Under the pieces are notes generated by a model that had not been told where the DNA came from, ran no database searches, and saw nothing but the letters and a program-made list of their open reading frames with translations. Made by a program: the position numbers and the translations under genes. DNA of 64,000 nt from Pseudoalteromonas luteoviolacea (GTDB lineage: Bacteria; Pseudomonadota; Gammaproteobacteria; Enterobacterales; Alteromonadaceae), in NCBI RefSeq assembly GCF_018100925.1, contig NZ_JAGJEH010000002.1:496001-560000 (forward strand). Reading direction: 5' to 3'. Positions 44,495 to 53,221 of this stretch are shown piece after piece. Numbering within the stretch: the stretch's first letter is position 1; every line of letters starts with the position of its first letter.

Positions 44495-44666
44495 TTTCTT
44501 CCTTTCATATTTTTATAATTATTTGATAAATATGCGAATAATTTAAAGTCACGTTCGGTCACTTGTCAGACATGACATGCGGTATATCAAGATTGTACAT
44601 TACCCCACAATCCAAAATCTATCTTCTTGCATTACGAAGGTTTTTTAAAGAAAACAAGGAATAAAT

Positions 44667-45110
44667 ATGAAGCGAATAACTCAAGTGATGGCGGTGTATT
44701 TAGCCGCTATGTTGCAGATAAGTACAGCTGGCGCAAATGAAGATATCGAACAAATAAAGCAAGTGATTCAATGGTACTTTGATGGCACTGCTGAAGGAAA
44801 GCCCGCTTTAGTTGAGCAGGCATTTTTACCCAGTTTAGAGCTTCAGTTTGTTGACAGTGGTGGTGCGTTTAGACGTTGGTCGGGACAAACCTACATCAGT
44901 GGTATTGAAGAGGGTAAAAAAAACAGCCGTGTGGGAGAGATAATCGCTATTGATGTAACGGGTGACTCGGCTATGGCAAAGGCAACAATCACCATTCATA
45001 ACACGGTTTATACTGACTACTTCCTACTATTAAAGCTTAGCCAGGGCTGGAAAATTACCAACAAGATCTTTACTAGAAAACAGGTTCGAAGCCATCAATA
45101 TTCTAAGTAA
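44667..45110 (+). CDS. Exported NTF2-like (Lumazine_bd_2-type) protein
   Basis: The 147-residue product has a signal peptide (AVYLAAMLQISTAGA) and a nuclear transport factor 2-like fold: IEQIKQVIQWYFDGTAEG, RRWSGQTYISGIEEGKK and DYFLLLKLSQGWKITNKIF. This resembles the putative lumazine-binding (PF12893-type) group. AAGGA precedes the ATG. It is divergent from the wHTH membrane regulator 172 bases away, a likely regulator. Confidence 0.8.
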   Translation: MKRITQVMAVYLAAMLQISTAGANEDIEQIKQVIQWYFDGTAEGKPALVEQAFLPSLELQFVDSGGAFRRWSGQTYISGIEEGKKNSRVGEIIAIDVTGDSAMAKATITIHNTVYTDYFLLLKLSQGWKITNKIFTRKQVRSHQYSK

Positions 45111-45357
45111 CCCCAAGCGCTTGAGTATGGCGATAACATAGAGCATTCATAGGCTATGTGACGTTTGCACTCGGTATACTCGCGGGCTGTGAATAAGCTG
45201 CCAGCGTGATTTTAACCTTGCCTAATCATGGCGGGGTTTAGCGCTTGGTTATGAGCTGATCTGATGTGAGTGGAGCACTCAATGTAATTGAGTGTTTCGC
45301 TCACTCAAGATAGCCTCATTTATAAATAGGTAGTTACCATTATTTAGTTACCAAATA

Positions 45358-46515
45358 CTAATGCTTCTTTTTCGATATTGCGTCATGCTTGGCTTGAAAC
45401 AAAGAACGTTTCTGGGGATCTGAAGACTTTTCGATTGCAAGCGCAAGTAATCGCTCAGTGTTTTCCATTTCGCCTTTGGTATAATAGATACGAGCCAGTT
45501 CAAAGTAGGGTTCTGGAATATAGGGCGTTTCAACAATGACTTCTTTTAACTCTCTTATCGCTTTGTTATAGCTACCCTTTTTAATTGCCCTTTGAGCCAA
45601 TTGAATTTTATCAAACGGCGTTGAGGCGCTGCTGTCGAGTAAGTTTTCTAGGTGATTTATCAGCTCTGTATTATCTTGATTTTTCACTAACGATAAATAA
45701 TTAGAAATTAAATTTTGACTCGTCAAATGATGTTTATCTGCAAATTTAAATAATTCTAGAGCGTCGTTTTGTAGTCCTTTTCTGCGGTGTAAAATTGCGG
45801 CGATGTTGATCAACTCAGCATCATTTGGACTATAGTTCAGCGCGCTTGTTAAAAAGCTATAGCTTTGATTGAAGTTCTCGTTTAGCAAAGAATCTACGGC
45901 TTTGTTTGCATAATATTTAGCTATTAGGTCGTCGTAGCTTGCAGTATCGATGAAAAAACTGTCTTGGGCTGGGAAATAATCGACAACAGTGCCGGCGCGA
46001 ATGATCTCAAACTGATTGGCAGCACTCGGTGAATTCGGCGCTAACAATTTGGTGCGAAAGTGATTAGAGATCAATATAGTATTATTGTTTTTTCGAAAAA
46101 CAGGGACTGTACCTACTTCTCTAAATGTGGTTTCTACTTTTGCTAATGTTGCATAGGCCTGAGTTAATATTGCCAAGGATATGCAATTGCCTTCATTTTT
46201 CTCCAAAGATTCTCGTGCTGTTAGAGTTGCGCCGTCGTAAGTAAATTGATCAAGTCGTTTCTTGAGGTAGTTAAATACAGCTTTATCTGGACGAGTGCCT
46301 TTATCGAGAGCTGTCTTAAAGTAAGCCAAGAATTTATCTTGCTCTTGTTTGGGCAAAGAAAATATATCATGTTCTTCAATTGTGGATTGGTGCTCAAAAG
46401 CAGCATGGTTAAATAGTTCTTCAACAGAGGGGGTTTCTTCGAGTGGGGTTGTCTTTGTGCTTGAACATGCAATCAATTGAGCTGTAAAAAGCAATAGAAC
46501 TGCGGTCTTTATCAT
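45358..46515 (-). CDS. TPR lipoprotein with transglutaminase-like part
   Basis: The 385-residue product has a lipoprotein signal (FTAQLIACSS, C17), a middle segment with an EGNCISLAILTQAYATL motif that looks like the Cys loop of a transglutaminase-like fold, and at least four tetratricopeptide-like repeats from about residue 215 to the end (LLNENFNQSYSFLTSALNYS; YFELARIYYTKGEMENTERL). It probably assembles envelope partners. The Cys in EGNC could be catalytic or structural. Confidence 0.7.
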   Translation of the reverse strand: MIKTAVLLLFTAQLIACSSTKTTPLEETPSVEELFNHAAFEHQSTIEEHDIFSLPKQEQDKFLAYFKTALDKGTRPDKAVFNYLKKRLDQFTYDGATLTARESLEKNEGNCISLAILTQAYATLAKVETTFREVGTVPVFRKNNNTILISNHFRTKLLAPNSPSAANQFEIIRAGTVVDYFPAQDSFFIDTASYDDLIAKYYANKAVDSLLNENFNQSYSFLTSALNYSPNDAELINIAAILHRRKGLQNDALELFKFADKHHLTSQNLISNYLSLVKNQDNTELINHLENLLDSSASTPFDKIQLAQRAIKKGSYNKAIRELKEVIVETPYIPEPYFELARIYYTKGEMENTERLLALAIEKSSDPQKRSLFQAKHDAISKKKH

Positions 46516-46866
46516 GAAAATTGCTCCTTCAATATAACAGTTGTACTACTTATTTATGTCACGTATTTTCTTAATTAGCAATTGTACCGAAAATAGCCTA
46601 CGCGATATCGAACCCTTTACACTTAAATATTCACCTGTTTTGATGGTGGTAAATACGAGCTGTTGTGGTTCTTTAAATCAGAGCGTATCTTCTTGCGCTA
46701 CCCTTAATAGGTAGCTTAACCGAATCGCGTTCTGCTTTTTTATAACGTACTAATTTTAAAGCTTTGTCATGCTGTGGCGTTTAAATGTCGTTAGATAGAA
46801 ATAGACGTTAAAGGTGAGGCACGCATAATTACGTTCGTTGTTTTCAAAGTTTTTAAGGAGATCGAA
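46516..46866. other. Upstream region of TPR and XRE genes
   Basis: A divergent region without a gene. It should hold promoters for both sides; AAGGAGATC lies just before the + strand gene. I see no certain operator. Confidence 0.3.
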
Positions 46867-47553
46867 TTGTTTCTCTCTACAAGTAAGTTAAAGACACTAC
46901 GCAAAGAAAAGGGCTGGTCACAGGAGGTACTTGCCAAAGCAACGGGGTTATCTGTAAGAACAATTCAGCGTATAGAAGCTAACGGTAAGGCGTCTGCTGA
47001 ATCTACGTTGGCCCTGGCGTCTGTTTATAAACTTTCTCCTCAAGAGCTTAAAGCAACTTCAACAGATATTGAAATAAATTGGACGAGGAAAGTAATTATG
47101 AAAAGTTTAGTGGGATTGTTAATGATATCCAGTGCTGTCGGCATGTTAATTTATTTCGGTGCAAGCTTACGAAATTACCTAGATGTTACATCTGGCGTAT
47201 TTCTCATATTATTTTTGTATTCAGCAACCATGGTGACTTTTGGTACAAATGGCATGTTTAAGTCTTTGTCCGGGCTTAAATACATTTTCACAGAAGAGAT
47301 GGTTGGTGGGGATGAAGCAAAATATTTGGCGGCGCTATTTCGAAGCCAAATTAAATTCATGTATGGTGGTGCATTAATCGGCTTAGTAGTAGGCTTAATT
47401 GCAATACTTAGCAATATTGATACCTATGAGAACTTTTCCTTGTTAAGGGCATTGTCAGTCAATTTAGTGGTTTTACTTTATGCTGCGTTAATAAGTGAAG
47501 GCGTGTTTAGGCCTTTGAGTATTAAGCTTAAAACATGTGACATAAAAGAGTAA
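46867..47553 (+). CDS. XRE-HTH protein with membrane domain
   Basis: The 228-residue product starts at a TTG with AAGGAG in front. Residues 1-60 form a Cro/CI-type helix-turn-helix (LKTLRKEKGWSQEVLAKATG; LSVRTIQRIEANGKASAEST). Residues from about 75 carry about four hydrophobic spans (IMKSLVGLLMISSAVGMLIY; VFLILFLYSATMVTFG; ALIGLVVGLIAILSNI; VVLLYAALISEG). A membrane-tied DNA-binding protein, target unknown. Confidence 0.8.
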   Translation: MFLSTSKLKTLRKEKGWSQEVLAKATGLSVRTIQRIEANGKASAESTLALASVYKLSPQELKATSTDIEINWTRKVIMKSLVGLLMISSAVGMLIYFGASLRNYLDVTSGVFLILFLYSATMVTFGTNGMFKSLSGLKYIFTEEMVGGDEAKYLAALFRSQIKFMYGGALIGLVVGLIAILSNIDTYENFSLLRALSVNLVVLLYAALISEGVFRPLSIKLKTCDIKE

Positions 47554-47641
47554 ACTTGTAACATATTGGGTATATGGCAGGGCAGCTTTAAATGGAGTCG
47601 ATTTATTTTGGGGAGCTGGTAATAATGAGTGATGAGTTGCA

Positions 47642-47932
47642 ATGACGATTTCGGAATTTAACTATATTGAGTCGATGCTCTGGTTTGCCATAGCGCTTGG
47701 GTTAATCATAAATTTGCTAATGAAAGGCCATAGAGATGCCTATTTTACGGTGAACATAATTGCTTCATTAGCTTTTATTGCCTTTGGTATTTCAGACATA
47801 ATAGAAGCAAGTACAGGGGCTTGGTGGCGTCCATTTAGCCTGTTAGTGCTGAAAGCGGTTTGTGTGGTTAGTTTCATTGGCTGTTTTATAAAATATAAAA
47901 AAATAAAAAGTGTCATTCAAACTCATAAATAA
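47642..47932 (+). CDS. Small three-span membrane protein
   Basis: The 96-residue product has three hydrophobic segments (MLWFAIALGLIINLLM; YFTVNIIASLAFIAFGISDI; PFSLLVLKAVCVVSFIGCFI) and a basic Lys-rich tail. It lies about 90 bases after the XRE-membrane gene in the same direction and could be its partner. No family is recognised. Confidence 0.55.
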   Translation: MTISEFNYIESMLWFAIALGLIINLLMKGHRDAYFTVNIIASLAFIAFGISDIIEASTGAWWRPFSLLVLKAVCVVSFIGCFIKYKKIKSVIQTHK

Positions 47933-48004
47933 ATAGTGTTACGCTCAAAGAGTGTGAACGACAGTTTAATCTCTTATTGTATTACCTGATTCAAGTAGAT
48001 AAAT

Positions 48005-48334
48005 ATGGATAAGAATATTTCTGATTTATTGTTTCGTTCTTTAGGTACTCATGCCCTGAAAGCAATATCATTATCACAAACAGAAATAAAGCTTGTGGTT
48101 GCTCCGTGGGATAATTTAAACAACGAAGCCTTGGCTATTTTTGAGACTCCTGAAATTATATATCTAGAAGGCACCAATGGTGATGTCAGTGCATTTGCGG
48201 ACCTCAATCTACCCTGGGATATTATTCGGTTTGATTCACAGTTAGTATCAGGCTTGATTTGGGAGTTCGGTTTGTGCTGCGATGAAGTTCATTTAGGCTT
48301 CAGAGCAAAGATGCCTGATATCTCTTTTTCATGA
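48005..48334 (+). CDS. Hypothetical soluble protein
   Basis: The 109-residue acidic protein (LFRSLGTHALKAISLSQTEI; LVVAPWDNLNNEALAIFETP; LIWEFGLCCDEVHLGF) has no export signal and no motif I can place. It precedes a short cassette-like end. Function unknown. Confidence 0.5.
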   Translation: MDKNISDLLFRSLGTHALKAISLSQTEIKLVVAPWDNLNNEALAIFETPEIIYLEGTNGDVSAFADLNLPWDIIRFDSQLVSGLIWEFGLCCDEVHLGFRAKMPDISFS

Positions 48335-48379
48335 AGTACTTAGGCCAAATGACATCAATCAAAGGCTAATTTATTCTAG

Positions 48380-48434
48380 CTGTAACAACATTTTCAACAA
48401 GCGAAAATTTAAATTCGCTTAAAACTTCGTTAGT
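48380..48434 (+). repeat. Possible short attC-like site
   Basis: CTGTAACAACATTTTCAAC leads into AAGCGAAAATTTAAATTCGCTT, a hairpin of seven base pairs, and then CTTCGTTAGTG. The box order is right, but spacing is short. Confidence 0.4.
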
Positions 48435-48465
48435 GGGGGCGGAGTTAGGTGCAAAAGGAGGCACT

Positions 48466-48921
48466 TTGAAAGCTTTAACATCACTGTTCTTATTTTTGTT
48501 TTCTTCATGCGTACTGTCAGCTAACCATAGTCTTCATCATTTAATCGGCACGTGGGTCATCAATCATGACAATAAGCAGGTTGACTATAGCTTTATTGAA
48601 TATCAAAAATCAGGTGACAAGTGTGAAATATCTTTTTCTTTAGTTTACTCACTCGAAGTTGATATGTATTGGAATAAGTGGAAAGTCGAAAACGGTGTCA
48701 TTCATTCGACAATACACAATACCAACACTTTACTTGAATACGGCACTAAAATTGGCGATAAAATTAAACGGCTAAATGAAAAAGAGTTATTTGTTGATAT
48801 GGTCATTCCCAAGGGGGAGTACGCTACTGAGTACCACTATAAGAATATGAATGCAAAACCGGGTCAGGTGTGTAATACAGTTAAAAAGTTCTTTAATCAT
48901 AAAAGTCTATTAGAACAATAA
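48466..48921 (+). CDS. Secreted protein of unknown function
   Basis: The 151-residue product is best started at a TTG with AAGGAGG upstream, giving a signal peptide (ALTSLFLFLFSSCVLSA) and a beta-rich mature domain resembling lipocalin-like proteins (HHLIGTWVINHDNKQVDYSF; KWKVENGVIHSTIHNTN). The longer ORF start lies in a cassette-like end. Function not known. Confidence 0.6.
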   Translation: MKALTSLFLFLFSSCVLSANHSLHHLIGTWVINHDNKQVDYSFIEYQKSGDKCEISFSLVYSLEVDMYWNKWKVENGVIHSTIHNTNTLLEYGTKIGDKIKRLNEKELFVDMVIPKGEYATEYHYKNMNAKPGQVCNTVKKFFNHKSLLEQ

Positions 48922-49032
48922 ATTTTGATTGGATAATTGTTTTAAAATAGGTACGGATTGTTGTAGGGTCTATGTGACAACAACGAGTTTTGTTCAAGTT
49001 TTATTTAGGCTGGCGTGTTTAGGAGTATCCAT

Positions 49033-49512
49033 ATGCTGAAATTTGACCAAGGGAGTGCCCGTTTCAACTTCCGTAGCGTTGCGGTTGTTATTCACGACAA
49101 TCACGTGTTATTACATAGGGCTGTGGGCGATTCATTTTGGGCACTGCCGGGGGGCAGAGTAGAGTTTTTTGAAAATTCGGATGCAACGTTAAATCGCGAG
49201 TTGCTCGAAGAGCTGGGAGTTGAAATAGTCGTAAAGCGCCACCTTTGGTACGTTGAGAACTTTTTTGAGTATTCAAATAAGCAATTTCATGAAATTGCCA
49301 ATTACTTTTTGGCGCAACTCAGTGAGCCGAACCAGTTCCCTATGGGGGCAGTTTTTTGTGGAATTGAAGAAGAGGTCGACCTTGAGTTTAAGTGGTGCTC
49401 TTTGACTGATTTATCCAGTATCGAATTAAAACCTACATTTTTACAGCATGGCTTGGTTAATTTGCCAATGGAGACAAAGTTCATCAAAGTTAATGAACTC
49501 AATGTTGGCTGA
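49033..49512 (+). CDS. Nudix hydrolase
   Basis: The 159-residue protein contains a full Nudix box from GGRVEFFENSDATLNRELLE to ELGV (pattern G-x5-E-x7-R-E-x2-E-E-x-G), which binds the metal and cleaves nucleoside diphosphates linked to another group. The substrate is unknown. AGGAG lies in front of the ATG at 49033. It is probably the last + strand cassette-type gene; a strong hairpin follows. Confidence 0.9.
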   Translation: MLKFDQGSARFNFRSVAVVIHDNHVLLHRAVGDSFWALPGGRVEFFENSDATLNRELLEELGVEIVVKRHLWYVENFFEYSNKQFHEIANYFLAQLSEPNQFPMGAVFCGIEEEVDLEFKWCSLTDLSSIELKPTFLQHGLVNLPMETKFIKVNELNVG

Positions 49513-49580
49513 AGCTTTATGAGCTGACATGTCCTATCGCGAGTATCCTTTGCCATCGCAACAGCTAGCGTGTTTGTTTT

Positions 49581-49615
49581 GCAATAAAAGCTAGGTATAT
49601 AACTAGCTTTTATTG
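49581..49615. terminator. Bidirectional terminator-like hairpin
   Basis: GCAATAAAAGCTAG and CTAGCTTTTATTGC are exact inverted copies of 14 bases around an 8-base loop between the + strand Nudix gene and the minus-strand TonB-domain gene. Confidence 0.75.
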
Positions 49616-49691
49616 CAAAGGTGTTATTAATGGGGTTTCTTTATTTGAATTGATTCAGACAAGCTTTAACCATCTCCAAACGAAAAAACCG

Positions 49692-51359
49692 TTATTTGTC
49701 GGAACCTAAATTCCATCCAAACTGAACTTGAATACCTGTTCCTTCAATCACATTGCCCGTATCATTGAGATTAACTTTATAGCGCCATTGCTCTAAAGCA
49801 TTTATCCCTGCTTGTTCAAAGTAGCCTTCAGGGCTTGCTTCAATTACCCGAATATTAACAGGTTCGCCTTTTGCATTAAGGTCAAACTCTAAAGTTACGC
49901 TGCCGGTAATACCTTGTTTTGCAGCTTCAATTGGATAGTCGTATTCTTTGGTATAGATGACTACAGGCTTATAACTTTTTGGTGTAACTGCGCTTTTTGT
50001 CTTTTCTTGAATTTCTCCAAAGTAGCCAAATGCAATGTAGCTCTGCAATATTTCTGCACGCTGGGGGTTTTTAAGCGTTTTCGTCTGCAAATAATTGAAA
50101 AAGAGCTGATCATCTTGTTGTTCGGCTATTTTAAGCAATACGCCATCTAGGTAGGTGTCTGACGATTTCTCAATGTAATTCAAGTAAGCCTCAATTTTTT
50201 GTTTTGCCCGCTCAAACTCTCCTTGTAAGTAGAGTCCAAATACTTCCAATCTCATTTGGTATTTGTGATCTTCAGCGTTTAGAGCACCACTATTGATCGC
50301 TGCGCTGGCATGATGCACCGATAGCTCATGTAGCTTAACGTCACTATATAAATAGGCCAATTTACGATTGATCATGGCTGTTTCAAAGTCTGAGTTTGTC
50401 TTTATGGATTCAAGCGTTTCTTTTGCTGCCATTGCATTGTTATCTTGCTGTTGCTTGGTCGCCTTATCAATGGCTTGTTTAATATTCGCAGGCAAAACCT
50501 GCTTAGCACGTAGGTTGTGGCATTGATAGGTCAGGGTTTGACATGTAGAGTTGTTTTGTAGTTTTTGAGGTGGTTTTATTTGTTTCTCAAATTGGATTTG
50601 ATTAGCATGCCGTTTTGCTATTCGAGTTTGTATCTCATCGAGCACGCGTTGAGCGGTCTGATTTTGCGCTTCTTCATCAATCATTGTTTGAATATCAAGC
50701 AGTAACTCGTAACGTGTTTGGTCTTTTTTCTGTTGTGCTATTTGATCGAAAATTTCAAAGATGTCAAAGTCAAACGATTCACCAATATATGCCAAATAAT
50801 TTAATGCTTTTTCTTCTCCAAGTTCGAACCAACCAAGCTTAACAAACAGTTTTATTGCCAAAATCAGCGCCGATTTATATTCTTCTGCTGGCAAGCTCCC
50901 ACTGTCTATTGCTTTCAAAGCATAATCTAAGGCACGTGCATCTTCTCCGATCCGCTTCATATTCATATTAGCTAGGTGATAATCCACAATTGCTTGTTCA
51001 TAAACATTTTGGCTTTTGATTTTTTCTAACCTTATGGCTGCGGCGCTATAGTAGCCATGGGTTGCGATATTTAAAGCAAAGGATATATCTTTGGCTGTAT
51101 TTTCGCTTATATCTTGCTCTGGCTGCATCGAGTGGCACTGGTACCTAAGCGGTTCACAACTTAATTTTTGTTGGTCTGGAGTAGTCGTTACTACAGCTTG
51201 GGTTTTTGGCGCAGTTGTTACAGCTTTAGCTTTTGATGTAGTAGTTAAAACTTGCTCATTTTGAACTGGTACTTCGGTCACAGTAGGAGCGGGGGACGAC
51301 TGACATCCAGTTAAAACAGCCAGAGCAAGTGCTGTGATAGTAAGTCGTTGTTTATTCAT
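49692..51359 (-). CDS. TonB-domain lipoprotein
   Basis: The 555-residue product has a lipoprotein signal (LAVLTGCQSS), a Thr/Pro/Gln linker, two similar Cys-bearing helical segments (LSCEPLRYQCHSMQ near 70 and STCQTLTYQCHNLR near 270), and a C-terminal TonB-like domain (YPIEAAKQGITGSVTLEFDL; GYFEQAGINALEQWRYKVNL). It may mediate energy coupling or cell-wall binding; it lacks the usual inner-membrane helix of TonB. Confidence 0.75.
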   Translation of the reverse strand: MNKQRLTITALALAVLTGCQSSPAPTVTEVPVQNEQVLTTTSKAKAVTTAPKTQAVVTTTPDQQKLSCEPLRYQCHSMQPEQDISENTAKDISFALNIATHGYYSAAAIRLEKIKSQNVYEQAIVDYHLANMNMKRIGEDARALDYALKAIDSGSLPAEEYKSALILAIKLFVKLGWFELGEEKALNYLAYIGESFDFDIFEIFDQIAQQKKDQTRYELLLDIQTMIDEEAQNQTAQRVLDEIQTRIAKRHANQIQFEKQIKPPQKLQNNSTCQTLTYQCHNLRAKQVLPANIKQAIDKATKQQQDNNAMAAKETLESIKTNSDFETAMINRKLAYLYSDVKLHELSVHHASAAINSGALNAEDHKYQMRLEVFGLYLQGEFERAKQKIEAYLNYIEKSSDTYLDGVLLKIAEQQDDQLFFNYLQTKTLKNPQRAEILQSYIAFGYFGEIQEKTKSAVTPKSYKPVVIYTKEYDYPIEAAKQGITGSVTLEFDLNAKGEPVNIRVIEASPEGYFEQAGINALEQWRYKVNLNDTGNVIEGTGIQVQFGWNLGSDK

Positions 51360-51720
51360 TGTTATTATTCCATTATATTTTTCTCAATATTAGCATCTTG
51401 CATACTTTGCTTGAAGTTAAGTTCGTATTTGAAGTTCCGATGCTGTTAACGATTGTAAAGGTGCCTGTCTTCTTGTTCATAATTTGACTTATTTATGAAA
51501 ATAAGTATAAAAATCAGTGTTATGATATTCATCCTGCGTATAGTAAAAACTGGCTCAGCCGCTAGTGCTTTTTGCGTTTTGTTATTCAAATACAATGTCG
51601 GCATGCGGCTTATAGAGCAAAAAGGCCTCAAGTGTCGTGGGTACATCAACAATATTTACCATCTGTTTTTGAGCAGCAATTTAAGGTATAAGTGTATTTA
51701 GCGCTAATAACACCTAAGTG
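51360..51720. other. Region upstream of XRE gene
   Basis: No intact gene. A GGTGCCTGTCTTC motif at 51458 is a RAYT-type inverted copy. Sequence near 51553 (CTGGCTCAGCCGC) is a small hairpin. Confidence 0.3.
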
Positions 51721-51777
51721 TCGTATAACTTTCGTATAGTTGCCGTAAAAGGTGCGTAAAAGTTTCGTATGACTTTC
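51721..51777 (+). promoter_or_regulatory. Direct repeats, candidate operator
   Basis: TCGTATAACTTTC at 51721 and TCGTATGACTTTC at 51765 are near-identical, with a partial TCGTATAGTT between them, 50-110 bases before the HTH gene. They may bind the HTH protein itself. Confidence 0.45.
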
Positions 51778-51827
51778 ATGGGTTTACCAAAATAATTAAG
51801 CAGTCACAGATAACGGTCTAATACATT

Positions 51828-52232
51828 ATGAGAATAAATGCAGAATTAATTCTAAGAATGAGAAAAGAGAAATCTTGGTCTCAAGATGAGCTGGCAATTG
51901 CTTCTGGGTTAAACCTGCGGACTATTCAAAGAATTGAGTCAGAGGCGACAGCATCTTTGCAATCGAAGAAAGCACTTGCATCTGCATTTGAACTTGATGT
52001 TCGAGACCTTGATTACGAGGAACAACCTAAAATGAAAAAGTATGAATATAAGACTGTAGAACTTCCGTTTAAATTTGGTTTCTTTAAACAGGGTACACCA
52101 GATATAGAAGAGGTTCTGAATGCTGAAGGGGCTGAGGGTTGGCGACTAAACCAAATGGTGCTACCGGCTTCATCCAATATGGGGCAATCTGAAAAAATGA
52201 TTGCGATTTTAGAGCGAGAGTTAATAGATTGA
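51828..52232 (+). CDS. XRE-HTH protein fused to DUF4177
   Basis: The 134-residue product has a Cro/CI helix-turn-helix in residues 5-60 (LILRMRKEKSWSQDELAIAS; GLNLRTIQRIESEATASLQS) and a DUF4177-type tail (KKYEYKTVELPFKFGFF; LNAEGAEGWRLNQMVLPAS). DUF4177 usually stands alone, so this is a fusion or read-through combination. Function of DUF4177 is unknown; it may sense a ligand. Confidence 0.8.
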   Translation: MRINAELILRMRKEKSWSQDELAIASGLNLRTIQRIESEATASLQSKKALASAFELDVRDLDYEEQPKMKKYEYKTVELPFKFGFFKQGTPDIEEVLNAEGAEGWRLNQMVLPASSNMGQSEKMIAILERELID

Positions 52233-52299
52233 GAAAGCAAAGTGGTTAGCTCAGTTGGCAAGTCAAACAATGCAAACTGGGCAACTATATTGATTCGAT

Positions 52300-52333
52300 A
52301 AAGCCCTATCAGGAGTACGGGCGATAGGGCTTT
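52300..52333 (+). terminator. Terminator hairpin of XRE-DUF4177 gene
   Basis: AAAGCCCTATC and GATAGGGCTTT pair exactly over 11 bases about 70 bases after the stop codon. Confidence 0.75.
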
Positions 52334-52462
52334 GCGCGTACTTTTAAATGTCTCGAGTAAGGATATAAATGCTTAAAGGCTATTCTTCATTTATTAAGCC
52401 CCATTTTTTACGGCTTTGAACAGGCATTAAGTTCAAACAAGCTACTAAAGGAAAGGTGTTAA

Positions 52463-53011
52463 ATGCTAACCACAGTTATAGAAACTGAACGACTAATATT
52501 AAAGGCACTATCTAAACAGGATGCTGGAGACTTATTTACAATATTTTCAGATTTTGAAGTGATGAAATATTGGAATACAGCGCCGTGGGGATCAATTGAG
52601 CAAGCTGACTGTTTTATAGCTAAAAGTATTGACGCTCATAAGAATAATACAGAAATAACGTTAGGCATTTACTGGAAAGAGACTGGAGAACTTTTGGGTA
52701 AGATTATGCTTTTTAGCTATGATAAAACATCCAGACGAGCGGAAATAGGATTTGGGATCAGCCGTGATTTTTGGGGAAAAGGAATAGTCTCGGAAGCTGG
52801 ACAAGCACTCATTGAGCATGCATTTAATCACCTAGGACTGCGTAGAATCGAAGCTGAAATAGACCCTGATAATATCTCGTCAAGCAAGGCACTTGAGAGA
52901 TTAGGTTTTCAAAAAGAAGGGGTGTTGAAACAACGCTGGGAAATTAACGGAGTTGTTTCAGACTCGGCTATCTATGGGTTAATAGCGCCGCAATACCGTG
53001 GATATGCGTAA
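52463..53011 (+). CDS. GNAT acetyltransferase (RimJ/RimL type)
   Basis: The 182-residue protein shows TERLILKALSKQDAGDLFTI, then IGFGISRDFWGKGIVSEAGQ with the acetyl-CoA site (R-x2-x-G-x-G/A like) and LGLRRIEAEIDPDNISSSKA, and SKALERLGFQKEGVLKQRW. This is a standard RimJ/RimL-type N-acetyltransferase of ribosomal or small targets. AAGGAAAGG precedes the ATG. A terminator follows. Confidence 0.9.
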   Translation: MLTTVIETERLILKALSKQDAGDLFTIFSDFEVMKYWNTAPWGSIEQADCFIAKSIDAHKNNTEITLGIYWKETGELLGKIMLFSYDKTSRRAEIGFGISRDFWGKGIVSEAGQALIEHAFNHLGLRRIEAEIDPDNISSSKALERLGFQKEGVLKQRWEINGVVSDSAIYGLIAPQYRGYA

Positions 53012-53136
53012 TAAAACAGCTTTGAAGGCGATGAGTTTAAAATTCATAATCTCTATCAATGCGCTATGTTTTTGTCGTGAGTACAGCTAAGCCACTTAAA
53101 GTTAAAGCGAATATACAAAGGTAAAACAGTTTAAAA

Positions 53137-53166
53137 AAGCTGAGTCAAATTATTTTGACTCAGCTT
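53137..53166. terminator. Bidirectional terminator
   Basis: AAGCTGAGTCAAA and TTTGACTCAGCTT pair almost perfectly between the + strand acetyltransferase and the minus-strand metalloprotease, with A and T runs at the sides. Confidence 0.75.
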
Positions 53167-53221
53167 GAGGGGTTGCCAAATATACCTTTTTTATAACTTC
53201 AATAGGCTCGCTAGATAGAAC

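Noticed and set aside
51495..51701. 68-codon frame upstream of the XRE gene
   Set aside because: No ribosome site, mixed composition, and an overlapping frame on the other strand of equal length.
52241..52265. tRNA-like string GTGGTTAGCTCAGTTGGC
   Set aside because: It resembles a D arm, but no anticodon arm, T arm or acceptor stem follows; chance similarity.
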